In this document: positions 11,902-23,100 of the stretch, one piece after another | How positions within the stretch are numbered: the stretch's first letter is position 1 | How the letters are laid out: each line of letters opens with the position of its first letter | From: Protonemura montana | Taxonomy: Eukaryota; Arthropoda; Insecta; Plecoptera; Nemouridae | Reading direction: 5' to 3' | Assembly (NCBI GenBank): GCA_947568835.1 | Contig: OX387607.1 | Coordinates: 16,543,701 to 16,607,700 of the forward strand | Length of the DNA stretch: 64,000 nt | Position numbers and translations under genes: made by a program | The notes under the pieces: generated by a model | Told to the model about the DNA's origin: nothing | The model's input: only the letters and a program-made list of their open reading frames with translations | The model's database searches: none

Positions 11902-13216
11902 TTTAAAACAGGGGTTGAGAAGATTTATTAACAGAAAATTTAGATTTCACTTGGATTTTGCGACAAGCTTTGAGCTGTCAAGAAAACAAAATGGGGTTTC
12001 ATCGTGGAAACAGAACAGTGCAGTGATAAAAATCATCACGGCCAATTGGGGGTCATTTGAAATGTACTGACATTTTTTACCAAAATACATACCCATATCT
12101 TTTCTCTTGGTCAAATAGTCAGTTTAAAGTTACTCTCAGAAGCTATAACTACAACATTTGAATCCATCTCAAAAAGCTACTTAAAAATTTGAACGCTCTC
12201 GCTACAGAAATGATCTGCACCTTGATTATAAGATTGAACATTTCTTTGTGATCTCCGTAGCATTCTTAGCATCTTTCTTCGGAGGAACACTCTGACCTCA
12301 TTGCCTGCGTTTTTAGCTGCGTCCGGGAAAACGTACTAACGAGGTCGTCTTACAAATGTTGGCCAGACTCTAGCTAGACTTGCGATAACTTTAACCAAAA
12401 TCATAATCGACCTCGAAATTTTAACATAGGATTTTACTTTGACTTTGAATGATTTTGACTCTGTTTGCTTCATTTTGACCCTTTGACTGATTTTGACCCT
12501 GTTTGCTTCATTTTGACCTTAATTTGAATGATTTTGACCCTGTTTACTTAATTTTGACCCTAACTTTGACTGATTTTGACCCTTTTTGCTTCATTTTTAC
12601 CCTTAATTTGACTGATTTTGACCCTGTTTGCGTCATTTTTACTCTTTTTATGTGTGCTTTTAGCTCTTCATTGGCCTCCCATTGTTAAATTACTTTCATA
12701 AACATATTCTTTGGATTCATGGAACAATCTTGAAATTTCAATTAAAAACAAAACGAGGTTTCTGGAAAAATGTTTTATTGTAGAAAAATGTGGTTCAACA
12801 TTGTATACCTGTTACTTTTTAATAGAAAGTAGATTACAATAAATTTGATCGATTACGTTCTCTCATCTGATAGGCGATCATTGCAAGCAATAATCTTGGT
12901 CTATTAAATGGGATAACACAAACGGGTGTTCACATAATTTCACCCAACACCAAAGTGTGGCTGAGTTTTCAGAAACCCAACACCACGAGCTTCAAAATCT
13001 TACAAATTGACTTTCTTTGATAAATAGATCCATAGGTATAATCCATCACCGAATCATAGCAATCAAGGTACGACACTGTCAGTTGATTTCAATTATCACA
13101 GTCTTAACCTTGCTTGTTTTTTTGTAATATAAGAGAAGTTTTTGTGAATTAAATCTACCAAGTTCTGGTGATAAAAATCCCGTTGGAAACGCCCATAATT
13201 TCTTAATAATGCCGTT
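11902..13216. other. No gene recognised; degenerate TTTTGACCCT repeat
   Basis: This is the upstream region of the THEG-like gene, so its promoter should lie in the first few hundred bases, though no core element is clear. From 12425 to 12650 there is a degenerate repeat built on GATTTTGACCCTGTTTGCTTC. The remainder is AT-rich unique DNA. Confidence 0.5.
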
Positions 13217-13407
13217 TTAAAAACGCAACTTGCTCAACTCGGGATCGATCATCTCAAGAATCATCTCGCCGCTAGCAATAAAACAGTGCGTTAACCTAAT
13301 CAACTGATCAAGACTCGAGTCTACGAAGAAGATGTGCATTTCAACGACTGTTTTGTCTCCGAGGCAATTTGTGCAAGACGTTGAAAGAATTGTGTATTGC
13401 AATGATT
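13217..13407 (-). CDS. Candidate terminal exon, minus strand, unrecognised
   Basis: After an acceptor-like TTTCTCAATAG, the frame stays open for 62 codons to TAA at 13217-13219. The peptide carries CTNC near residue 12, then GDKTVVEMHIFFVDSSLDQL and an acidic end (EMILEMIDPELSKLRF). Its composition looks protein-like rather than AT-noise. I found no upstream exon and no family, and a second frame over the first half is also open, so the call is weak. Confidence 0.22.
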
Positions 13408-13494
13408 CTATTGAGAAACTCTTGTGTAAGTTTCTTTGAGTTGTCGATATTTGCAAAGCACAAATTGACAAATATGATTTAAACTGGGGTTTGA

Positions 13495-13670
13495 ATGCTA
13501 AGTGAAGAACAGGTCATGTTTCCCTAATCAAATATTTAGAATATTAGAAAGTAAATATTGTAGAAATTGGTTGTTCTTAACTTAGCATTCAAAACCCAGT
13601 TGAAATAGTTTTTGTTAAAATTAGTGCTAAGTTTACATCAAGTAGACATGAGTCTAAAACCCATAATATT
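13495..13670. mobile_element. Foldback element, deleted copy
   Basis: Ends match the CGAAACGTCGGG foldback family (TGAATGCTAAGTGAAGAAC and TTAGCATTCAAAACCCAGTT, then AAGTAGACATGAGTCTAAAA), but the central GAAACGTCGGG part is missing. Another partial arm lies at 13830-13930. Confidence 0.6.
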
Positions 13671-14125
13671 TAAAGCCTATTTTTTTATGCTAAGTAATTT
13701 TCCTGACTTTGATTTTCCTGATTTTCCTTTGCATCAAGGCTAACAGCTCGTTATCTTCGATAACTCCCCGATTTCTTTATGAAGTTACAGATAAAAGTTG
13801 CCAAACGGCAGAAAAATCAATTGCTTTTATTTAGCATTCAAAAAGCTCAGTTTTTTAATTCTTTGTTCTCAAAATGATCGCCAAGCTTAGATAAAGTAGA
13901 CATAAGTCTAAAAACCATAATAACCCCCAAACTTTGCATGAAAAGAAGCGACTTAACTTCTTGGTCTAAGTCATTGTTGTAGGCAATCAACAATGTAGAA
14001 CAAGTAGGCAAACTTGGAGGAAAACAATCGCTAAGAATCCTAATCGTAGAGTCAAGTCTTGAAGTATCTAAAAAATATACTAATCTACAAATAACTGAGA
14101 TACTAAATTAAAATAAATTGCCCAG

Positions 14126-14369
14126 AAGGTCAAAGTACATCGAGTTTTGCAAGGATCCATTCCGAAGCCAGTGGACCACTTGCCATTTGTTTGACGACTT
14201 CCTACAGACGCCGGTGCTTACGCTAACAGACAGTTATCTGTTTAACGAGCCACTTAAACTTGCCGTCAGTGGGAGAATACCAAACGACATTTTGCGATCA
14301 AAGCTAATACTTCTTCGGTCCTTTTTAATCAGAGTCAAAGCGTTAATGTCAAGCGTTTTGCATTTTTAA
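14126..14369 (+). CDS. Candidate exon, plus strand, unrecognised
   Basis: After an acceptor-like AAATTGCCCAG (14115-14125) the frame is open for 80 codons to TAA at 14367-14369. The peptide includes YIEFCKDPFRSQWTTC and LFDDFLQTPVLTLTDSYLF. There is no partner exon and no family match. The opposite strand also has a shorter open stretch. It could be coding or chance. Confidence 0.2.
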
Positions 14370-14695
14370 TCTCTACAATTAAATAATTACGGCTCAAAAT
14401 ATCGATATGTTTATATCAATTGTAGAGATAAGTATAAAAAAAAATTAAATTACAGTAAACCCGTTTTAAATGCGAGTAATCTGCGAGAAATAAAAAAATT
14501 AACTTTCCTAACAATTGAAACAACGGTAACTTTATCTTTCGGAGACTAAAATTGTTTGTGATTTTCGGGAATACAGTTAAAAATTAGCGCTGTGACTCTG
14601 ACTAACTAACTACAAATACAACGGTTCTACAATTTCAGCGAGCAATTTTAAATCCGTTTCCATTACCAAGAATAGCTTTCGAATTCAAACACAAT

Positions 14696-16311
14696 TTACT
14701 GATATTTAGAATTGAACACCGTCTTGTACCCATCATTCCCCTGCAACTGTTCGTATTGAGGTTCCACCTCGTACTTGTCCCCCGAATAGGGATCGAACCC
14801 GGCCCTATTGCCCCGCCTATCAAGGTGCTCGTGATGGGACTGTGGCACGTGCACGTGATGGTAATACGGCTCCACGTGGTGCTCTAGACTCTTGTGCCCT
14901 TCAAGTTTGTGCACAAACTTCTGATAGATGAGCAGTAAAAGAGCGGCTGCGCTGACGGCCAATGTTTTCTTGACTAGCAGCCCAAGGAAACCGACGCCGG
15001 CAAGAAGGGCGAGACCCATGGGAAGCAACGACGTTAGTTTAGCTGCGATGCCGAGTAGGATGGGAAGCACCAGGCTGAAGTTGCCGAATGAGGTCACCAC
15101 TGAAATCAAGAGAGAATGTTTGGTAGATTTGTGATGTTGTTTTGACAACGGGGTTTGTTGCGCTGGTCGTATGGCGACACTGAGTTAATGGGTGACTACT
15201 TTGTCTAGAAGGGATGAGAGGAAACCCAGTGCCGGCACGTAGCCATCAAGGGGTTTGTAGTGCTTCTGGGGTTACAGCCATTAAAGGGGTTTTCTGGGGG
15301 ATGCAGGCAACAAAATCCTATTTTTTGTTCTTTAATTAGGGTTGGTGAAAATTGTTTCAGAAACTAAAAAAAATATCGTTTAGAGCAGATTTTTCGAAAA
15401 ATTCATTAAAAATATATGCTCCCACTACAATAGCCCCGAGTAAGCTCCCACTCCAATAGACCTGAGTAAGCTCTCACTCTAATAGATCTGAGTAAGCTCC
15501 TACTCTAATAGATCTGAGTAAGCTCCCACTCCAATAGACCTGAGTAAGCTCCCACTCTAATAGATCTGAGTAAGCTCCCACTCCAATAGACCTGAGTAAG
15601 CTCCCACTCCAATAGACCCGAGTAAGCTCCCACTTCAATAGACCTGAGTAAGCTCCCACTCCAATAGACCTGAGTAAGCTCCCACTCTAATAGACCTGAG
15701 TAAGCTCCCACTCCAATAGACCTGAGTAAGCTCCCACTTCAATAGACCTGAGTAAGCTCCCACTTCAATAGACCTGAGTAAGCTCCCACTCCAATAGACC
15801 TGAGTAAGCTCCCACTCTAATAGACCTGAGTAAGCTCCCGATACAACAGCCAGAATTTACCCTGTTTTTTTTTACTAAATCAAGAATCTATTTTCAGAAA
15901 ACGTGACTTAATATTTGTGCCTTAAAATGTACCTGGATTTTTATCATATTTTTGAAAATGGCTTTCGTTGAATGGTTTTATTTGCAGATCGACCGCAGTT
16001 TATTGGTGTAGTACCAATAAAACATGATTGATCAAAGTAACTTCCTACAGCTCGTATAATCTGTACCTACTGCTTCAATACTCTAGCTATAGGCACGGAC
16101 ATAACGTCAATATGAGATTATTTCTAAGATGTATAAGATATTTAAATTCCCTGTGAGATCCCAGGGATTATCTACCTGTAGGGGGGACAATCTGTCGTTC
16201 TTCTCCGAATTCCTCCTCCTCTTTGAAGAAATCAACGTTGGTGATCCTTGCTTCACACACGTTGATCCAGACACAAACGTACAACACAATCAACCACCCG
16301 TTGTTCTTCAT
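14696..16311 (-). CDS. Secreted hydrophobic-core, His-rich protein (tentatively Osiris/DUF1676-like)
   Basis: Two exons, CDS complement(join(14696..15099, 16176..16311)), 540 bp, 179 aa. Exon 1 ends ACAG|GTAGAT and exon 2 follows TTGATTTCAG; both are phase 1, so the frame continues cleanly. Residues 1-21 form a signal peptide (start chosen at MKNNGWLIVL, cleavage likely after VCEA). An acidic stretch follows (KEEEEFGEE, 30-38). A long Leu/Ala/Gly hydrophobic core spans about 52-102, with a KK pair in the middle. The tail is His/Tyr-rich (HHVEPYYHHVHVP, about 112-124) and ends in Asp/Glu/Tyr/Gln. This order (signal peptide, hydrophobic core with lysines, His/Tyr tail) fits small Osiris-type cuticle or secretory proteins. 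The family's N-terminal cysteine pair is absent, so the name is tentative. The intron holds a 26-bp minisatellite. Confidence 0.7.
15138..15250 (-). mobile_element. Degraded fragment of the 5S-SINE body
   Basis: AAACCCAGTGCCGGCACGTAGCC and the neighbouring TAGAAGGGATGAGAGG match the body of the composite SINE on the minus strand. No 5S head remains. It lies in the intron of the secreted-protein gene. Confidence 0.55.
15415..15840. repeat. 26-bp minisatellite (CCAATAGACCTGAGTAAGCT)
   Basis: About sixteen copies of a 26-bp unit with single-base variants (CCAATAG, CTAATAG or TTCAATAG; GACC or GATC). It lies in the single intron of the secreted-protein gene. Confidence 0.95.
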
Positions 16312-17141
16312 TCGTTGCACTTTACCACCAAACATTTCTACAATCAGCTGATCTCTGCACAATGTTCCTCCGGGGCTCGCGTTCGCCAACTAACACCGCT
16401 CACGACGACACAGCCAGGTTTTCTGTCTTCAAAACGGTTTATCGCCATACTAATTGTTAGATCATATTTTAAGACACTTTTATTAATTGCCGTGGTTTGT
16501 GGGTGTTCACGGATTCGTGGCCATCGTCCGCGACCATCTTTAAGATGCGTGGACGAGGCGATTAAATTGACGGCATGAGGAATGATTCGGTGGTCGGTGC
16601 ACTTCCTGCTTTTAGGTGTAATTATATGTTGAGTGTGGTTAAGATTTTGGACGCGACGCATAATTTGAGGTAGTTTAGACGTGTTTAGCCATTTGGTTGG
16701 CGAAAATCCGTGCATGGAACACTGGGCCTGCTCGATTTTGTTCGCTTAGACCAAACGCAACTTATTCATCAACTCAAAATTAGATACAAATTTGCTTCAA
16801 GTCCTACGGTCTACGGAGCCGATAAACGGGATAGAGGTAATTTAAACATGCATTTACTCACTTATTCACATATTCTGTATGGTAATCAGTTTGTAGCTAA
16901 GATTAAAAAACAATTAGTAATTTTTTTTATTTTTTATTATCATAAAAAATCATCTAAAATTTGAAACTAGTGCGTTAGGGCCATATAACAGTTCAGTCCC
17001 GTTTATATCCTGATTAGTTATAAGATTTGCACGCGCCAATTGAAGTTCAGAACACAGGTACAAGTATTTTAAGACAAACGTGGGGATAAAATTCTTAAAA
17101 AAATAAACTTAATATCGGTGATTGTTGACAAGGGTCGGCGT
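16312..17141. other. No gene recognised between secreted-protein gene and RDH-A
   Basis: This contains the promoter side of the secreted-protein gene and the 3' flank of RDH-A. The minus-strand ORF over 16344-16715 has low-complexity composition and no motif, so I do not call it. No obvious terminator or repeat was seen. Confidence 0.5.
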
Positions 17142-20100
17142 TTAAATTCTTGGATCTGTGGGTTTAAGTGCCAGCCCTTCGCTGATCTCCCAGAACTTCT
17201 TGGCCACGGCGGCGTCGTCTGCCCCGCGAGAAACTGCAATGTCCTGCGAAACAAAACGCGTTAGAGTTTAGACGACATTGCCGAACATCTGACTTTCACA
17301 ATAAGAAACTTTAAAAAAAAACCATTCAGTTTTAAATGTCTTTCCATTCTGCACTTTTGCTTTGATTTTTATGATCAATATAGTTTTGCCTTGGTGATTA
17401 CTTTCGTCTTTTTTTTCCGTCCTTCGGAACATTGTTTTTTTCAGTTGATTAGATATCGGCTTTACATTTATTGATAATTAACCACAGATGCGCCGTAATT
17501 AGGTTTTGTGGATTTTTGCAACTATAAATTTATGTTCAAGTTAACGAACATATTTTATTAGTATATCATTAGTAATAATAATATAATTAGTCCCGGTTAA
17601 TGATACTCACTTTACAATCAGAGTAATACTTCCCGGTGATTCCCTCCAACTCTTCTGAGACCGCCAAGTGTACGGTTGTCTGGCAGCCTTGTTCGGCAGT
17701 CTACAAAACCAAGACAAACTTACAACATTTCATCTCATCTTGGACCAATTCATCCATTCAGTTCAGCTTTCATTTCTCAACTTTTCATTTGTGAATCAAG
17801 TAAATTATTCCACTATCCAAAGGGCATCTTAGATGCGATTTCCAAACATGCAACCATTGAGTTTATAGGTCAGAGACACAGAGCTAGTTTTAAACGTTCT
17901 ACTGAGCAAACGAGAAGGCAAAAAATGGTAATGGTAGCTGCCACCACAAGGCGCTTGCGACCACCTTTGTAAAACAACCCTGTAATACAATTTAAGAACT
18001 ACAACTTGCAGAATTGATATCAATCGTTTAGCTTAGCAAATTACTGAAGATTATTTGAGCATAAACCGAACTGAAATGAAAATAATATGTGGCAGTTACT
18101 CCATTTAGGTGTAACTACCATTTTGTCGGTAGACTAGTTGATAAATCGGTATTTTTAGAGAAGACAGAGACTCTGTCTGTACATTTCAACCCAGTGCTGT
18201 GAAGTGACTTTACCTTCGCCAAGGCCCGAGCCAGCCCTTTGACCACCAGACTTAACGGAAACGGGACGTTTCTCCAGATGCCCGAGTCGATGAGCCCCGG
18301 ATGTAGACAGTTGGCGGTGACTCCTGACCCCTCCAGCTTCCTGGCCAGCTCCTTGGCAAACACGATGTTGGCGTACTTAGAGACGTAGTACAGGTAAGCA
18401 GGGAACGTTGATACAGGGTTGGGGTTGTTCAAGTTCAAGCTGGCGAGGCGGTACAACTCAGAGGCGACGATCACAACGCGGCTTGGCTTGGTTTTCTTCA
18501 GCAAATCTGTGAATTGTAGACAAGAACATGAAGATTACTGAGATGTTACAAGATGTTTTATCTCGAATCGATCGTAAATCCACCAAAAAACCAAGAAATC
18601 TCCCGAATGCACAAATTGAAACTTGTATAATTTGTCCATGACACTTTGGAGCTTCTGCCTTAAAAGTTTCTGGAAAGTTAGTCGATAAATTATAAATAAC
18701 AACACTTTTTAGCTGATAGCCAAACATTTTTTAGCTCAAGAAATGAAAGGGCCCGGGCCCAAGGTTCGACAAACCTTGGGCCCGGGCCAGGTTGGGTCCT
18801 ATGGTGCAATCCGCGCTTGGTGATTCTCTGTTTAGTTGTATATGTTCATAATTCACAAACACATTTATATAAGGCATAAGTCACACCGTTATTTAGTTGA
18901 ATTTATTGCCCCGAGAATTTCAGTTCGGTACAGAAAGAATATTATGTCACAATGCACCTCAGAGCGATGTCATGAACGAGTTTGAAACAGCGCTGACTCA
19001 GTACCTACAAGTATTCCTTTTTCTTTAGCTATAAATCGTACCTGCGATATGTCAAATCTAGTCGGTTGCTAATTTCGGAAAGTAAAATGCTTGAACTAAA
19101 TTGCAATACCATATTGCAGCCCGATAGACTCGGTGGATATCGCTTATAAAAACACGTTTGTAATTCGCTGTGAGCCTCTCATTGCATAAATTCACGAACC
19201 TGACCATTATGTTACATTGAAATTGTTGGGTGAGAAATTATGTAAAATCGCTAAATCTGGGGCTAGGATGTCGTTCAAAAAAGATTTCCACCTTGACAAT
19301 TTCGGAAAGTAATGCGGATTGTTTCAAATTTCAGAAATCTATCAAATGATAGGTACTTTGACTTGACGGGTGCTTATCTCAATGTTGATTTTCTATTACA
19401 ACGATTTGGCGAGACGGAGCAGGTGTTCTATAGTAACCTTGCTGGTTGATCACGGTAAAGTGATGCTAGAGAAGAAAGTTTCAACATTAGAACAAACATT
19501 TAAACTAATTTGAAATCAGGCCTCGAAGCCGAATTTAATGGTGCGTTAAAAATTTCAAAATTTAATTATTAGCATCAGATGGATTTTTGAGTTAAATGGC
19601 TCTGGTGCTAGCAATTCTCGGAACATTTTTATCTCAAATCGGCTTAGAAATTCAGTAGTGTATTGTTCCCAATCAAATCTCCAGTAACATAGCTAGACAC
19701 CCACGTGCCCTTGTGCCAGGGTAGAAAATGTGTGGAAAGGGAACATGCACACCGCGTCCCGTGTCCAGGTAATGAACTAAATATTCAAAGTTATGGCAGT
19801 TTCTTGACATGCGCGGTCATGAGCTTCAGTTCATTACTTCCGGTTTCAAATAAAGTCATCCAGAAACCTTCAAGTTAAGAACCTAAATGAGCCTGATGTT
19901 AAATAAATAAAGATGAAATGGATTTCCTAGTTTCATGTCACAGAGTCCATGTACCTGAACATTGAGAGTTGATTCGGTATCGTTTCACACAAGTGGTTTT
20001 GTGCTGCTAGCTAAGAACTGGTAGCCCCAGGAATGGTTGCTACCCTTGCTTATAAAAATAACACACCATTGTCGCTCACAAATACAATACTAAATTATCT

Positions 20101-23100
20101 GACATAGCACGAGGCTTGTCGGTCGAGTAGTTGCTTGCAGTGCCACTAAAACCAGCGACCGCTATCTGGTGTTCAAAGTTCAACGTAGAAACATGTTTGT
20201 TAAAAACCTACTCTTTGTCAGCTAACGCGCCCTGGTCGTGTGCTTTACTCAGTGCATCCTGATCAAACGGGACCGGGGCGCGTGGGGTTTTGTTTTTTCA
20301 AACTTTAGGCGTACGTTGAATTTGTAAAACCACTTTCTTATCAAGCGTCTTGAATTGCCTGTGAAATGGACTGGAAACGAAGAATCAGATACTTGGAGAT
20401 GTTTCAGTCATCGCCTGAAAGGTTTTGTTTATAGCAAGTTTTGACTCTACAGATACTTTGACTGAACGACGGCCGACAAGAAACTTTCCAGAAACATTCA
20501 AAGCAGATCCTGGAGGAAATATCTTGTAAATTTCAGCTGAACATCGGTCACGTATTGCTTTGTTTCAAGAGAGACGAGTTTCATATCCCCTGACCATTTT
20601 AAAATAACGCGTCAACTAAAGCATCTTTTCTGTTGTGCGGTGCAGCTCTGGACTCAAATTTATTTTGTGAATTTTAAAAGTTAAATGTAGCCGAAGAAGT
20701 GTAGCTTGATCCTGCAATGTTTGTACTTTGACGTTATAATAATAATTATTATTATTATCGTTTATTTGTCGCGATTGGCCGCTTTTAGCATGAGACGATA
20801 CACTTTTTAGATATTGATTTTACGATATCAGCCTTTAAAATTATTAAAATAACACAAACAAAGTGCGTATTTTGTTACTATAAGAACTCTTCTACAAATG
20901 AACTCGAGAACTGATTTTTTTTTTTGTGGTCGATTTTAGGAAACTTGCAGTCCGCTAATTTCGACCATTGCTTGCAGATAACAAGTTAGATAAGCATTGT
21001 TACACCTGTTGCTCGAAGCAAACAGCGGAAAAGAAAATATTTTGCACGTCATGCACGCAAGTGTTGGCCGCGGATCGGAAAACCCAAATACAATCTTGCA
21101 TCTAACTTAGTTTAATAAGAATAATAATAATAATATTAGTATGTACCTTGATATATTTTGAAAGAGCTTTGTACATATCACGATGCACTGAGTAAATTTT
21201 GAGTTATCATAGCACGTACCAAAGAAATGATTGTGTTAATTATTGTTATTATTGTATATTAGGAGGCACATTACTAGCATTGTGGGAAAGTAGTTGTAAA
21301 CTTACAACAAATGGACAGTTAGTGCTGTAATAGTTCCCAGTTTACAAGTCTACACACAATTGACATAGCAGCTTGGTGCACTAGAATCATATGGGACCGC
21401 ACACAATTGACATAGCAGCTTGGTGCACTAGGATTATATGGGACCGCACACAATTGACATAGCAGCTTGGTGCACTAGGGTCATATGGGACCGCACACAA
21501 TTGACATAGCAGCTTGGTGCACTAGGATTATATGGGACCGCACACAATTGACATAGCAGCTTGGTGCACTAGGATCATATGGGACCGCACACAATTGACA
21601 TAGCAGCTTGGTGTACTAGGATTATATGGGACCGCACACAATTGACATAGCAGCTTGGTGCACTAGGATTATATGGGACCGCACACAATTGACATAGCAG
21701 CTTGGTGCACTAGGATTATATGGGACCGCACACAATTGACATAGCAGCTTGGTGCACTAGGATTATATGGGACCGCACACAATTGACATAGCAGCTTGGT
21801 GCACTAGGATTATATGGGACCGCACACAATTGACATAGCAGCTTGGTGCACTAGGATTATATGGGACCGCACACAATTGACACAAGGCTTATATGGCACA
21901 AGTATATTTCAAAGTTGGAATATACTGAAGCATAATTTTTACAAACATGGCCGCCGATCTCGAGATGAATTGGGACGTTGTTGACGGTTGAGTGCTCCGA
22001 TACCTGATTGCTCCATTGTAGAATTGGTTAACGAGTTAAATTAAATGTAGCATTTTGTGAAAATCTTGCAGTAAAAATATAATATACTTCAAACATCAAT
22101 ATAACATCAAATAAGATTCGAAACTCAAGGTGAATGTTAAATTTGCTGTGTGCTTGTGCTAGTGCTAGTGCTGGTGCTAGCGCTAGTGCTTGTGCTAGTG
22201 CTAGTGCTAGTGCTTGTGCTTGTGCCTGTGCTAGTGCTTGTGCTAGTGCTAGTGCTAGTGCTAGTGCTAGTGCTAGTGCTAGTGCTAGTGCTAGTGCTGG
22301 TGCTAGTGCTAGTGCTTGTGCTTGTGCTTATTGCTATGTCAGTTGTCTGAATATTGTTGGGAACGCAGTTAGGGCTAGAACATACCAATAAGCAGGTGCG
22401 TGAGCAGGAACGGTCCATAGTGGTTCGTGGCCATCGTGAGCTCGAGGCCATCGCTAGTGGTGACCCTTCCGAAGACGTTGGCGACCCCTGCGTTGTGTAC
22501 CAACACGTCCAGTCGCGACTCGGTCTTGTTGATTTCAGCGGCAAACTTTCGAATCGACGCCTGGGAGCTGAGATCCAAGTGGCAGACGATGACGTTTTCA
22601 TTGCTGGTGGCTGCGACGATCTCGTCTGGTGTGAGAAACCGAGGAAAACTCGTTAAAATCCAACTATTTATTTCGTTATAGTGTTTAACGACGCACTGTT
22701 TTGACATCTGGCCATGCGGCACTGGTCTAGTGAATGAGTGGATGATGATGAGGATGATGATAAACCTAACCTAGCCTAGAAGGGAGGAGGGGAAACCCGG
22801 TGCCGGCACGTAGCCTACTCCTGTCTAAGACCAAGGGGACCACCAGCTTAGCGTCCCTTCCGAAGGACGGTACAACGTGAACAACAGGATTCCTCCACAA
22901 ATTAGTTACCTTTGGCGACTTTCGCAGTCTCGAGGTTTCTGCAAGCCAGGATGACCCTAGCGCCCCTCCTGGCCAGATCTTTAGCTGTCTCCTTACCAAT
23001 ACCTGGCAGACAAAACAAAAGGAAAATAATGAGAAATTACATATATAGGTTGGTACTCGGCCTTAATTTTGTATTTAACATTTTCTATAATTACTTTAAT

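Noticed and set aside
16344..16715. 123-codon minus-strand ORF upstream of the secreted-protein gene
   Set aside because: It has no motif and overlaps the likely promoter and 5' UTR of the adjacent exon in another frame.
22137..22601. Ser/Thr- or Ala/Ser-rich ORFs over the TGCTAG microsatellite
   Set aside because: Low-complexity translation of a hexanucleotide repeat joined to an antisense RDH-A exon.
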